Shown in pieces: positions 22,413-34,907 of a stretch of DNA of 64,000 nucleotides (its first letter is position 1; the number at the start of each line of letters is the position of its first letter). The DNA lies in assembly GCA_037179335.1 (NCBI GenBank), contig JAKZHN010000005.1, forward strand, positions 310,001-374,000, in the 5' to 3' direction. The position numbers and the translations under genes were made by a program. Source of the DNA: Cyclaneusma minus (taxonomy: Eukaryota > Ascomycota > Leotiomycetes > Marthamycetales > Marthamycetaceae). Under the pieces are notes generated by a model. That model was not told where the DNA came from, did not search any database, and saw only the letters and a program-made list of their open reading frames with translations.

Positions 22413-25400
22413 ATGGAACCTGAGGGGAATAATGCTCGACCTGGACTACATCGCTCTGCTTCGCACAAAAGCAACACCTCCTCCAGGAGCCAGAGTCGCT
22501 CGCAGACCGTACGCGCCAAACCCGCTCGTAAAAATGCCTCCTATGCTTCGTCCGCTTCGTCGATTGCGCACTCCGACAAATCGTTGACCTCCTTTCCCTC
22601 CTTCTCCCCTGAACCTGCCAAAGTCCTACGATCCGATGTGTCCAGCATTGATGCCAGTGCTTTCCACTCCCCGATGAAGGCTCTGAACCCTTGTCCCTCG
22701 ATAGTCGAAAGCTTGACCACCTCTTCTCCCTCCGTCCGCGCTCGTGGCGCACTATTCGACGATGCTCCCGTCAGCACCCAAAATATCCCCGGCGCAATAC
22801 ATAACGCTAGTGATGAACACATTGAGCGATTGCTGGCACGCCATGGGGGGGTCAAGTTCGTCAGGCAGATTGCAGAGGACCTGGCTACAAGGGATGCCCA
22901 AATTTCAACTCTGCGGCGGAAGGCGGAAGAAAGAGAGCGGGCGTTAAGGAGAATTATCTTGGAGTGCGGACTTTCGAACATGGATCTTGAAGCACGACTA
23001 CGAGCTATAGAAAGCGAGTCAAAGCCCGACGCCGTGCCAGGCAAGAAGATAAAGGCCACACCGACATGGAGGCTTGAGGATCTTATGAACGATGCGATGA
23101 GTGATACGGTCGAGCCCAGCGATACTGAGTCGGAAAGGGCTGGACGTGGCGATGCTACTATCCGAGCAAGCGATATGCTCAAGAACATAGAAGGATTCCA
23201 GCAATCCAGGGGAACCTCGCGAGGGTGGAAGGACTACCTGTTTGGCACCGGCAGAGGAAGGAGTACGAGTCGAGCACCTAGCGCAACTGGACGTCGACCT
23301 TTGCTCAAAGACGATGTTTTTGCCCCGCCAGATAGTCCTCAAAAACCAAGTTCAGCCTCCGTGAGAAGTTCTAGTCGTGCATCGAGTACACAATCCGGTC
23401 TTACCAAGAGGTCTTCGACTTCCTTTGCCTCTCTTGCCCTCAAGCTTGTTGCTGGCAATGCTACAATATCACGGGAAAATGGAAGTGGGCTTTACGACAG
23501 AGGACGGACGCCGACGAGTGCATATGCTCCCAGTACACTCAGCAGGGGATCATCTACGGCCAGTGCCCGACTATACGCATATGCAAATGGGAAAGAGGGC
23601 AAGTCGCCGCCGAAAACCATTACAGCAAATGGCCGCAAATCTGCGCCCATTCCAGTTGTCCCGGCTCGAGCATTGCAACAAGAACGATGGGACACAATGG
23701 GCTCGACTCCGGCAGGAAATCCATCAAGCAATAAGGATAACTTTGGACCCGTGGAAATGGATGCTATTCTGCCCCTCGAGACACAGCCCCCTACTGTGGT
23801 TCAGAATTATAACTCGAGCCACTCGGAATTCCTGACTGATCGGTTTGGTTTTATATATGATCAGCGTCGGAAGAAAAGACAGAGAGAGGCTGCAGAGATG
23901 GTGAAGAAGACGAAACGAGGAAGTAGGGTGGAAATGTTGAGCGGCTATCGCAGTAACAACCCGCCAGATGGTTTGGGTGATGATGAAGGCGACAGCGGGA
24001 GTCTGAACTCGAGACCCGATACACCGTTGTCCAGTGATGTTCCCGGAGAAGATGGTCGGTCTTCCAAGCGCTGGCAGGACTACCTCAAGATCACCACGTT
24101 AACTACAGAATTGCTCTCGCATACGCCAGCTAGTGGAGTCCCCAATTTTTCGGTCATGGAAGGCGGTGGAGTTACTATTCCGAAATCCCCCACTATAACG
24201 AATGACGGCTTCATGCCATCCGCGACATCTGCTACAACAGCCCCTGTAGTATCGGGGGCAACCGATGATGCAACGATATCGAAGCCAACAGATTCGCAGC
24301 CACAAGAAGCTCCCTTAGCCAAAGAAGAAGTCGAACCAGTCCGACTACTACTCGAGCAGCTCAGCGAAGTCCACGACTCCCTCCAACGAGATAAGACAGT
24401 CAAATGGAACGAATTCCTCCGCAAAGTCCGCGCCGAGCGCCGTCGGGAAGGCGAAGCAGCAGCAGCAGCAAAAGACCCCAAGTCCCAAGGCACCATGGCA
24501 ATCATGCCCGAAGCCACGCTAACCGACGGCGAGATCATCGGTGTAGCAGGTCTCGGCGTCAAAGGCAAAGTCGGCCGCGCCAAATGGAACGAATTCAAAC
24601 TCCTCGTCCTCAGCGGCATCCCCGTCGCCTACCGCGCCAAAGTATGGGCAGAATGTTCTGGCGCCGCCGGCATGCGCATCCCCGGCTACTACGAAGACCT
24701 AGTCTCGCGCTCACCCAAGAAAGACGATCCTGCCATTGTGTCGCAAATCAACGCTGACATCAACCGCACGCTTACGGACAACATATTTTTCCGTCGCGGT
24801 GCTGGTGTTGCGAAGCTGAATGAAGTGCTGCTTGCTTATTCACGACGCAATGCGGAGGTGGGATATTGCCAGGGCATGAATATGATTGCTGCATGCTTGC
24901 TGCTCATTATGCCAACCGCCGAAGATGCCTTCTGGGTGCTTACGAGTATGATTGAAACGATCCTGCCACAAGGCTATTTCGACCACAGCTTACTGGCTTC
25001 GCGCGCCGACTCGCTCGTGCTGCGTCAGTATGTGCGCGAAATCCTTCCAAGGCTCTCTTCCCATCTCGACGACTTATGCATCGAGCTCGAAACGCTATCC
25101 TTCCAATGGTTTCTATCTGTCTTCACCGACTGCTTATCTGCCGAAGCGTTGTTTCGCGTCTGGGACGTGGTGTTTTGCACAAACGATGGAAGCACCTTTT
25201 TGTTTCAAGTAGCGCTCGCGCTGCTGAAACTTAACGAACAGCAATTGCTGGCATGCGATTCAAGTTCTGCGGCTTATACGTATTTGAATCGGCAGATGAC
25301 GAATCATGCTATTAGCATTGATGGGCTGATTCATGCATCCGAAGGCTTGCGCAAGGTTGTGAAGAGAGATGAGGTGGAAACGAGACGTGCAAAGGTTATT

Positions 25401-25709
25401 GAGAGCGAGAAGGTGATGTTGAGGCAGAGGGAGGAGCAGCGGATGGCGAGGAAGATTGCTGCTGCTTCTGCTGCTGCTAGTCAGGTGAATAGTGAGATTA
25501 ACACGCCTCTGGAAGTTGTGGGGAGCGAGGCGGGGATTTTGGGTGGGAATGCGAATGCGAAGCAGGAGAGCCTTGCGACGACACCGCCGGCGCTGCTGGA
25601 TGGGAAAACGGTACAGCAAAGCCGGCAGAGCGATGATGTGTTTGGCGAGCTGCTGACGGCCAGAACGACCATGCCGGTCGACGAAGAGCGGGCGCTGGGC
25701 CTGGGCTAG
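22413..25709 (+). CDS. TBC-domain Rab GTPase-activating protein
   Basis: This 1098-residue protein should stimulate GTP hydrolysis by a Rab/Ypt GTPase in membrane traffic. The first 700 residues are low-complexity and Ser-rich, with a short coiled coil (LRRKAEERERALRRI, about 165-180). The TBC domain spans roughly 735-960 and keeps both catalytic fingers: IxxDxxR with I779, D782 and R785, and YxQ with Y818 and Q820. Other TBC landmarks are GYCQGMNMIAA, LSFQWFLSVFTDCL and RVWDVVF. A basic helix follows (ETRRAKVIESEKVMLRQREEQ). The coding region is intron-free as drawn. The frame is open further upstream, so an extra 5' exon is possible. Its target Rab cannot be read from sequence. Confidence 0.9.
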   Translation: MEPEGNNARPGLHRSASHKSNTSSRSQSRSQTVRAKPARKNASYASSASSIAHSDKSLTSFPSFSPEPAKVLRSDVSSIDASAFHSPMKALNPCPSIVESLTTSSPSVRARGALFDDAPVSTQNIPGAIHNASDEHIERLLARHGGVKFVRQIAEDLATRDAQISTLRRKAEERERALRRIILECGLSNMDLEARLRAIESESKPDAVPGKKIKATPTWRLEDLMNDAMSDTVEPSDTESERAGRGDATIRASDMLKNIEGFQQSRGTSRGWKDYLFGTGRGRSTSRAPSATGRRPLLKDDVFAPPDSPQKPSSASVRSSSRASSTQSGLTKRSSTSFASLALKLVAGNATISRENGSGLYDRGRTPTSAYAPSTLSRGSSTASARLYAYANGKEGKSPPKTITANGRKSAPIPVVPARALQQERWDTMGSTPAGNPSSNKDNFGPVEMDAILPLETQPPTVVQNYNSSHSEFLTDRFGFIYDQRRKKRQREAAEMVKKTKRGSRVEMLSGYRSNNPPDGLGDDEGDSGSLNSRPDTPLSSDVPGEDGRSSKRWQDYLKITTLTTELLSHTPASGVPNFSVMEGGGVTIPKSPTITNDGFMPSATSATTAPVVSGATDDATISKPTDSQPQEAPLAKEEVEPVRLLLEQLSEVHDSLQRDKTVKWNEFLRKVRAERRREGEAAAAAKDPKSQGTMAIMPEATLTDGEIIGVAGLGVKGKVGRAKWNEFKLLVLSGIPVAYRAKVWAECSGAAGMRIPGYYEDLVSRSPKKDDPAIVSQINADINRTLTDNIFFRRGAGVAKLNEVLLAYSRRNAEVGYCQGMNMIAACLLLIMPTAEDAFWVLTSMIETILPQGYFDHSLLASRADSLVLRQYVREILPRLSSHLDDLCIELETLSFQWFLSVFTDCLSAEALFRVWDVVFCTNDGSTFLFQVALALLKLNEQQLLACDSSSAAYTYLNRQMTNHAISIDGLIHASEGLRKVVKRDEVETRRAKVIESEKVMLRQREEQRMARKIAAASAAASQVNSEINTPLEVVGSEAGILGGNANAKQESLATTPPALLDGKTVQQSRQSDDVFGELLTARTTMPVDEERALGLG

Positions 25710-26295
25710 CTGGGCTGCATTGGCATGTGTGCAAGGGGTCGGGAAAGACGCCCGTGTGCGGTCGTCGAATACCTGACTTGATGTACCGGTTGCGCACTGC
25801 ATTGCTCTTTCTGGCGCGTTTTTCCAAAATTCTCACGTGCACGGCTCTGGAAGGGGGGTTTTTTTGTTTTCTGGGGAGCGTTTTTTCTGCTTTCCGCGGA
25901 GTGACAAGGGCTGCTTTGTGAGAAGCCATAGCGTTTTTTGTTTTCGTTTTTTTTGTGTGTCGCTTTTGTTACATATCGATTGTTCCAGCGGTTTTTTGAA
26001 CACAGCACCATCATGATACCCGGATTTGAGGAATTCAGCCTGTCAAATTCCAAGAAAAAGAATATATGTGATGCTCGTTTCCCAAATCTCGTTCTCTACA
26101 TTGATATGTGTACCAGAATCCTGAGTTTGGTACGGTACGGGTGTCCATGGCTGGCTGGATTGCAGCATTGCCTGCACGGTGTTGGATGATGGATGAAGGA
26201 AAGCGGTCAAGAATCGAAAGGATTCGACGTGCAGCTTGGTGTGGAGAGGGAATGTAACATGGGTTTTGATCGGATTGAGGACATGATTGAGCCTT

Positions 26296-26336
26296 GTGGA
26301 CACTAGTGTGGACACTAGGGTGGACACCAGGGTGGA
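26296..26336. repeat. 12-bp tandem repeat, three full units
   Basis: GTGGACACTAGT, GTGGACACTAGG and GTGGACACCAGG lie head to tail at 26296-26331, followed by a partial GTGGA. The units differ by one or two bases. It is non-coding as far as can be seen. Confidence 0.85.
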
Positions 26337-26937
26337 TGACAAAGGGAAGGAACTGGAATGGGATTGGGGGCAATGGGGTGATTATGGTACCTTGATGCAT
26401 GTAGATGGAATCCTTCGATGCCGGATGCCTAAAGTCCGCTTGCCTAGGACCGAGCCATTGCCCGAGAATGACAAGTGATCACGGGAAAGTGATTATTCCG
26501 TTGTTGAGGGGTTGATTGAAGAGCCTTGTGGAACATATTGATTCTTGCATACCTACCTAGAGACTTTGAGTAGCTGTAACATTGAGGTTTTCGCCTGCTA
26601 GATTGCTCGTGATCATGGGTTGTGATGGGTTGGATATGTAGGCTATGACTGCTAGATTTGGTCATGATAGACGATTCTCCTCGGCCCCTCGGGACTCTGG
26701 ATGGTGAATACTTACACGTCACATGACCATGTCAACTCGGATGCTCCTCCGAAAATATGGAACTTTTGATGTGATGATATCGACAGGTAAGGCATACAGT
26801 ATGTGCATTAAATATAGTTCTCTGGCACAGTCAAGCAGATCCGCCCACATGCCATGCATCTGATTTCATCAATCCCTCACTCATGTCGTCCAGGTTCTTC
26901 CTGTTCGTCCAGATTCCGAGCCCAGCGTCTCGGTGTG

Positions 26938-27049
26938 GTTGGTTCTCAATGAAGTAATTGAGGATTTCGTAAACTTCACCACTCTCTCCTACTGGGAAGG
27001 GGAGTTGGAGAGAGGGCGTCGTTTACGAAGTCCTCAATTACGAGCCAAC
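26938..27049. repeat. Imperfect inverted repeat able to form a long hairpin
   Basis: The left arm 26954-26974 and right arm 27021-27041 are complementary at 20 of 21 positions (GTAATTGAGGA core). Inner arms CTCTCTCC (26982-26989) and GGAGAGAG (27007-27014) pair too. A short outer GTTGG.TC / GAGCCAAC pair extends it. The loop is about 17 bases. No TA or other target duplication is evident. Confidence 0.7.
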
Positions 27050-28878
27050 TTCTTCTCTTTTGGTTTTTTTCTGACATTCGTGATGGATTTGTGTACTAAG
27101 TACCTTACCAAGGTGCGGGCGGCAACACGTTTTTATTCAAGTTTCCAGCATATTTTACATGCATGTACAGGCCCAGCAGCACGGTCAGTTACACGGTCAA
27201 GGGACCCAGGGAGGTAGTAGGGGACTGGTGGGGAGGATTCATCATCCCATCTAAGTTCCCAGAGATCCACAGCATGAGCCAGGGCTCACCCAAGCTGGCG
27301 GTAAGGACCATGGTAAAGACGTGCATGGAAAGAAGCAGACACGCCAGCCTCGGGGTTCGGTCTCGGAGGTTTTGTTATGTGGGTTTGGGATGCTGGTATG
27401 CATTGGAGTGAGCTTTACTTAGCACTTTTAGGGTACATGCATTCAATGTTGTTGGCACATGAACAACATTGAAGCACTTGCAGGCGCCAGGGCTGCTGTG
27501 GCAGCGAGTGAGCCTCATGGAATGATGGGTCATGGGTCAAGCTTTGAAGCTGGTCCAGTCATGTTTGCTTTGACCGAATCTCCCACTCTTGGCGTCAGTT
27601 GTGAAAGTAGCAAGGTACTCGCTTCCATGTCGCACATCTGCTTTGCGCAAATCCCGACGTGGTGGTGATGGTGCACGTGGGGATTCCCGAAGATGGGCCC
27701 ATGCTAGGGCAGCCATTGAAATTGTTGATGTACGCCAATCTGTCAGATGTGGGCCAGTAGGAAGGATGACCGGTGAAGGTCAGGGATGACATGGAATGCG
27801 AATGCGATCATGTGAATTAGTCATGCTGTCATACCAACAGCGCACGAGTCGCTCTGCGAATCTGGTGCAGAAGGCAAACGGCGGAAGGCTGAAAAAGACA
27901 ACGAAGTCGATGATTAGTATTGATCAGGCAGACGATAAACGCCTTCATGCCACGCCAAAGCACCGGCGCCTGGCAGACATTAGCAGTAATTGTGATATTC
28001 GCCCAGCCTTTCCTTCATGTTGTCAGGCTCCTGGCGCTTCTTGAGCTCCTCTGGGCTCATTTCCGCGACTGGAACAACTGAACTCGCAGCTTCCCCTCAT
28101 TATTGAAGCACTCGCCTTTCCCCAACATCGTTCTAAATTCCCCTTTCCAAATGATTCGACGCAAACAGCAAACATAGACTCACACTCAATCTGAGCGCCG
28201 GTAGACGTCGCAATAGTGCTGATTCACAGACTACTAGTACTATCGGCCGGAGGCGTTGTTAAGGCTGGCCAATCAGCGACGACCAGCGAGTGCACCACAG
28301 TGCAAGGCATATTACCAGGCTGACGCCGACCGACGGTTTTCTGTAAGTGTCAATACGTATCATGTCAATGCCGCCTTCAGCTGCTGGGCGCCGAGAATGC
28401 CTCTTTTTCTGTTGTCAAGCTGCTTGCTCTCGTTCTCCTGTTTTTAATACGCGTGGGCCCTTTTACTTGCAATCTTGCGACTTTAACTCTATTTGGATGA
28501 TTTTGCTCCCCCTATACCCCACCCGCTGGCGCTGCGACTCTGTGAACCTGGCAACCCGCAAGCGTGTATTTCTGTTTATTTCTTCGTTGCGAGCTTTCTG
28601 TACCCTAATACCCCATACTGATCGCACCGTCCAGCTGCTGCCGTCTCCAGTCGCCGGTCGCTGACGATCATCCGCGCCATGGTGGTGCTCAGACCTACCC
28701 CGATCTAAGATCAAATTGAATGCGAAGCATTGACTACGCCGCTACGCAGAAGCTATCGGAAACTTACCGCGTCCTCAAATTTAAGTCCTTACCGATCCGG
28801 CGATCCTCGAGAGTTTGGTCCACATACTGAAGTCTACTTCTGGCGTGCGCTGGCACTCATCAATTCAAAAGCTTCCAC

Positions 28879-31800
28879 ATGGATCATTTCGTGAAACCAT
28901 CCACCTTCCTCTCCTGGAACCACTCCTTCCAACCTCCACGGAAAACTTCGAAAATGGAGGGTGCTGCAGAGGACTTCCCAGAAGCTTCGCTCACCATCCC
29001 GCCTGGTACTTCGGTGTATGAGGCGTTGCAGGCTGCGAAAGAACTTTTGGAGGGATCGCTAAGCTCACCGGCCGAAATCTGCACCTTCGCATCAGCACAT
29101 GCGAGAAACTTGACACGACAGCCCTGCAAGGAATCCTCCGAATACCTCCAGATGCTCAACTTGGACGGTTTGGTGTTTTGGAGGAGCAATGGTGCGAAGG
29201 TTGCGGATGCCGTGTTGGCGAAACTGCAGCCGCTGATCATCGCCATTGAGGATTTTGGCCGGATTTACGAGAGCGAACGGGGAGAGAAGATGGAGGTACG
29301 CTTCGCTGGCTTGGAGCATCTGACAGAGGATGAAAAAATGCTGGTTTGGAAGATGAAGGCGTGCAAGGCCTTTTGGGGGAGTATTAGGGTGGTGCTGTGT
29401 GCGGCACAGGGAAAGAATGGGAGGTTTTTTGAGGGCTTGGTGGAGTGTTTTGGGCGGATTGGGGATATTTTGCCGAGATTTCGTGAGTTGCTGCGTTTTC
29501 CTAGCTTGGCGACTGACAGTGGTGATGATGATGAATTTTTCGTTCCTCTTGAAATTCGATTGGGTGGAAGCTAATTTTTGTGCCAAGGCGATTATGAGCA
29601 GCTTTGCAGTGAGCAGAAACACCAACGGCTGACGCAGGCGTTGTCGAATGCCTATTTGGATGTTATTGTTCTTTGCATTGATTTTCGCAACATGCTGAGA
29701 CATCAGACGAAGTCGCTTTCGATACCACGTGTGCTGAAGCCGGTGGGAGCGCTGAAGCCGGTGGGATTTGAGTGTCAGTTCTCGGATGCTGTGCAGCGGT
29801 TTAGGAAACATCGGAGGACGGTGGAGAGGGAGGCCGAGAGGTGTTTGATGCATGATGAGGCAGAGGCGAAGTTGCTCGAGGAGAAAAAGAGGGGCATGCA
29901 GGAGATGTCGAATAAAGGTATGTTCTCTTGCCTGGGTAGTCTGAATATCTCCATTCGCCGCTTTCATGTCTCGATTCGTGTTTCGAAAGATGCGAAAGAA
30001 AGGAGGCGCGGTCTGCCATAAACTTGATTGCTAACTACTCTTCACCACTTCAGCCCAGCTGAGAAAGCAAATGGTCTCGTACTTGTCTTCTACAGACCAT
30101 AGCTACAGATATCGGAAACTGAAGGAGACGAGATGTGCTGGTACTGGTGGCTGGCTCAAGAATAGTCCGGAATACAAGGGCTGGCTAAACTCGGACTCCT
30201 CGTCGGTGTTATACCTCCACGGCAAACGTAAGTGTTGGTGCAATAAGCGAGTTGAGACAGATACTGACAAGTTTTAGCTGGTATTGGAAAGTCTGTGTTG
30301 TGTTCAACCGTCATCGACGACCTCTTAGCGCCACCAGACTCCTGCTTTCCTCCTCTTGCTTATCATTACTGCGATCACGCCGACAAGACCACTCTGGACC
30401 CGGCCATCATGTGTGGTTCCATCGCTCAGCAACTCCTGTCCCGACTAGATGAACTGCCAGACTCCCTTGTTTCTCTCATCGACAGAATCTACCAGGGTGG
30501 CTATCGCATACCCCAACCATACGAAGTGGCTGAGGTTTTCTACTTGGCCATTAAGCAGTTTTTCTCCTGCACCATCGTTTTGGACGGCCTCGACGAAGTT
30601 GCGGAAGAAGATCGGCGGGAATTTTTAGCTGGCTTGAGCGATTTCGAAAATAAATGTACGGGCTCGATAGTCAAGTTACTCGTGTCGACGCGAGAAGACT
30701 ATTCGATTCTCACGAGCTTCAAGCTCTTCCGACCGTTTGGAATCTGCATCACGCCAGCAGACACTTCACTTGACCTAAAGAATTTTGTTACAGAGTCGGT
30801 CCGAGACCTTTTGAGGAGGGGCGATCTGGTATTGCAGAATGAAAAGCTCGAGACTGATATTGTGAAAGCTCTCACCGAGGGTGCCCAGGGAATGTAAGAT
30901 GACCGATTTCCTACCCCTTAACATGTTTCCAGGGACTGGGATGCTGATAGATCTACAGATTTTTATGGGCAAAATTTCAGCTGCAAGAGCTCTGCGAAGC
31001 GGAATCAGACTTCGCAATCAAAGAAGTACTCCGGACTCTTCCCCGAGATCTAACCAAAACTTACGAGCGCCTCCTGCATCGACTGTGGACATCCCACAAA
31101 GGTCCCGAAAAACACGAAACATACAGAAAGATATTTCAATGGCTGACCTGCGCTCGTCGGCCAATTCGACTTGACGAGATGAAAGAAATTATTGCCTTCA
31201 CCATTGAGGACCATTGCTGGGATCCCAAAAAGATACCCGCCGAATTCCGTCGTCTGGTCCGTCATTGTGGCAACCTGATAACTATCGACGAGGAGAGCAA
31301 GACGCTTCGATTTGCTCATTACACTGTCCAGCAACACTTGTTGCGAACCGACGACCCCGGAGACAGATCATTCCAGTACACACAGACGCAAGCCGAGAAT
31401 GCGGTTGGAGAGTTTTGCGTTGCATATTTGTCATCCGAAGATTTCGCTGCTCGGACCGATGTCTCCAGTGATGATTCACCGACTGCGTTCTCACATATGG
31501 AGAAGGCGTTTGCGACACGAAACATGGTTCGAAACAACACGATTACTTACACTGCAGCCAAGTTATGGGAATATTTCGGCAGTCGCAGCGCATCTCCGCC
31601 CACGTCAGGGACCGACTCTACATATTCATCAGCGGCAAAACAACCTACGGAGTTCTGCTTGCAAAGCCACAGGTTACTGGGTTATGTTGCTGATCATTGG
31701 CTATGGCATACAACTCGATTCGATGTGGATAAAGAGAACAAGGAGAGAAATCAACTCTTCGAGTCTTTGCTCATCGATAAGCAACTCCAGTTCAGCATCA

Positions 31801-34226
31801 AACCTTGGGCGGATCTTTCTACAAGGACCGACGGTGGAGTTGATCAGGTGACTTCGGCAGCTGTCCTATCCTGGGCTCTGGAAATCAATCATCCTCCATT
31901 ACTTCGAGTGCTACAAGATCAAGCTCCTGCCTTCGATACGACATTCAGCCTCATTGAAGCCGCTGAATGGCTCTTTCCCGAACACGACGATGAAACAATC
32001 ACAGAGATAATGCTTCAGAAGCTGCTGCCCGATGTCTCTTGTAATCCAGTCGGCTACCGAGGCCAAATGCAACGACTGTATGGCAACCTACTCGGGGCTT
32101 GCAGGAAGGGACACAGCGATGTGATACGTGTGGCTCTCTGTAATTTGAAGGATTCTCGCTTTCAACATCCGGCAATGAAAGTCGCTATTTCGCACTTACT
32201 CCTTGAGGCTGCTGCTTTGGGTCATGAGAAGATTGTCGAGTGGCTTTTTATGTACTCGGGGTTGAGCAGGACATTGACTTGCCCTTTCGAAGGTCATGCA
32301 TACAATGCGATTGAAAGAGCTGCTCTTGCGGGCCACTTGAACATTGTCAAGATTCTCTTTGTCATTGGTTTCAGCCCGAAGAACTTGATGGTGGCAACTG
32401 ACGATGAACCGCTTTCTCCAAACGTCAAAGCTCCATATATCGTTGCTCTCCACGAGGCTGCTGGTAGTGGCAAAACTAATGTTATCGAGGCACTCCTATT
32501 CCTGGTCAATGAATCACTTCAGGAAGAGAACACAAAAGATCTCCAGAAGTGGGAAGGAGAAAAAAGCGTTGCCATAATTTCGGCAGTCTCAAAAGGCGAT
32601 ATCATGATGCTGTGTGCATTGCTTGGGGAAGAGCGATCCAAGGCACCATCATGTATACTTCTGAGCGACGCTCACTTCACCATGATCCGACAAGCATTCA
32701 TCTCAACAGTCTGCAATGGCCATAAAGAGCTTGTCGCACAAGCTGTTCACGCCATTCATGTCCCCAGCAAGGAAAATCTTCGCAAAAGGCTCACCAATCT
32801 CCTGCCTGAAGCACTTGTTCAAGCAGAGCTAGCAGGAAACTTAGAGATGGTCAGGATTCTCAAGGATGGATATGACTGCATCCACGACACCGGAATTTCA
32901 CAAGACGCCGCGGATAGCATGCTCAGCGAAGCAATCATCACCCAAAAAGACGAAGATGTCGAATACATCCTCTCCAAAATCTTCGCCGCTTCCCCAGACG
33001 GGACATACCCCCTCCGCACCAGAACCCACATCGACCATCTCCGCAACGCCGTCACTCACGGCACTCTCCGCGCGGCCACCCTACTCCTCCAACACGGCGC
33101 TAACCCCGACGGTCTATCTCCCGATTCTCCGCCCCTCTACGCCGCCATCCTCTCCGGCCGCGTTGCCGTGATCTCCCTCCTCCTAACCTACCACGCCTCC
33201 CCCAACACCCCACTAACCCACCTCTCCACCCCAAGCACCCCCCTCGCCCTCGCCGTCACCCTCAACTCTCTCCCCATCCTCTCCGTTCTCCTCTCTTCTG
33301 GCGCCATCGACAATCCCTTACCAAACACCTCTACCACAGCACTCAGCCTCGCCACCGAAGCCCAAAACCTCCCCATGATCCACGCCTTACAATCTGCTTC
33401 TTCCCGTCCTCAAACTCCTTCCCTTTCATCCACCACCTCTCCCACATCTCTAACACCCAGACCAAATATCGCAAACACAAGCAAACCCCTCCGCGCCCCC
33501 TCCATCAGCAGCGATCGCAAAGCGCTCATCCGCGCAGTAATACTCCAGCAACACACCGCCATCTCCACTCTCCTTTCGCGCACATCAGATGTAAATTTCA
33601 TGTTCGAGCTTTCGCCTTCTATCAAGGCTTTATTGCCGCCTTCGTTTCCTTTCCTTTCCATGTCTGGTAGATCTTCGCAACACTCAGACTCAGCTTCGAT
33701 CGACTGGGCATCGCTCGACTTGACGTCGCCGAACTTAACATCGCTGCGCCCGGCCTCGGCTGCCTCGCTGCGTTCGGCGGATAAGCAAGGGTTGAGATTA
33801 CTGCATATTGCAGCCTACAACGGCTCGCTGAAAATCGTAGAAGCGTTGCTCGAGAAAGGCGCGAGGATTGATGCGCAGGATGTGATGGAGGCCAGGCTGG
33901 GAGATACGAAGGGCAGGACGGCGTTGGATTATGCAGTATTAGGTGATAAAAGGGAAGTGGCCAACCTGCTTTTGAGGCGCGGTGCGAGGGCGAGTGAAGA
34001 GGTGGTTGATTATTTGAAGGCGGGAGATGGAAGCGAATACGATACGTCGGAAGTGAGTGTGGAAAGTGTGGATGAGCTTGAGGAGATTGAAGTGGCGGAA
34101 CAGCGGGCGAAAAGGAGGGTCAGCGTGAGCCTTCATAGCTTTGATGATGATGTGTTTGGGGGTGGGGGGAAGGAGAGGGAGGGCAAATACTCGGCGCCGC
34201 TGAGGGTGGCGACTTGGGATTTTTGA
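28879..34226 (+). CDS. NACHT NTPase with N-terminal DUF7708-like domain and C-terminal ankyrin repeats
   Basis: This is a second NLR-like STAND protein, 1663 aa, cytosolic by inference. Exons are 28879-29482, 29588-29917, 30054-30227, 30278-30893 and 30959-34226. Donors are GTGAGT, GTATGT, GTAAGT and GTAAGA; acceptors are AAG, CAG, TAG and CAG; all phases agree. The N-terminal 200 residues with WGSIRVVLCAAQGKNGRFFEGLVECF and LPRFRDYEQL resemble the DUF7708 region found before NACHT domains in fungi. Walker A is GKPGIGKS (about 367-374), formed only after splicing out the 50-bp third intron. Walker B is CTIVLDGLDEV (about 466-476). Ankyrin-type repeats are recognisable near 1270 and 1518; much of the region between is divergent. 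The C-terminus is Ser- and acid-rich. Confidence 0.85.
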
Positions 34227-34907
34227 GGGGAGATGGATGGTTTACGAATTTTCTTGATTCTTCGAGGCTTCTTTTGCAAGGTGTCGCGAAGCGGCATGGG
34301 TTGCGGAGGCGGGCATGTGGGGGCCGGCGCCACGGCAACTTTCTTCTGTTGTTTGGCGAACGGCGGAGGCGATGCATATGCACATGGCGTGTTTTTATAT
34401 ACCACGGGAGCATGTAGATCTGAAATTTTTCTTATTCATTTCTTAGAAGCGCGCTAAGAGACTTAACACACTAGTGTTCTTGATGCCAAATGGACGGCCG
34501 CTATATCTATCTGAATATATATCGCGAGCAGTTTTATAATACACCCCCCACCCTCTCACCAGTGTGCATCGTGACTGCATGATGCTGCGTGCTGGCATAT
34601 CCCGCTCACAATGGGATCACAATCCTTCAAGGCGCATACCTATGCATACACCCTTTACTGGGGAAACAGGGATTCCGAAGGGATGCATTTTATTAATTAT
34701 TGGTTCGGATCTTTAATCATCTTCCGGACTCCAGTCCCAATTCATAGGTACTTCAGGACTCGAAACCCATCCACGCAACGAGTAGTTTCGAAAGATCACC
34801 AGACTAAGCCTTCTGAAAGAGACGGCTTGTCCGCAGCATCTCGCACGGCCCACTTTTTGTGAAAACTGGCAATATCTCAAGGCTTTAAGAGCATCCTTTT
34901 ACTACCT
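34227..34907. other. Intergenic, 0.7 kb
   Basis: This lies between the second NACHT-ankyrin gene and the first gene of the candidate peptide cluster. I see no gene, RNA or clear repeat. Confidence 0.5.

Larger units (their letters stand above)
25710..28878. other. Gene-free, about 3.2 kb
   Basis: No coding region is supported. It contains a 12-bp tandem repeat (26296-26336) and a long imperfect inverted repeat (26938-27049). The part before 28879 should hold the promoter of the second NACHT-ankyrin gene. Confidence 0.5.
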
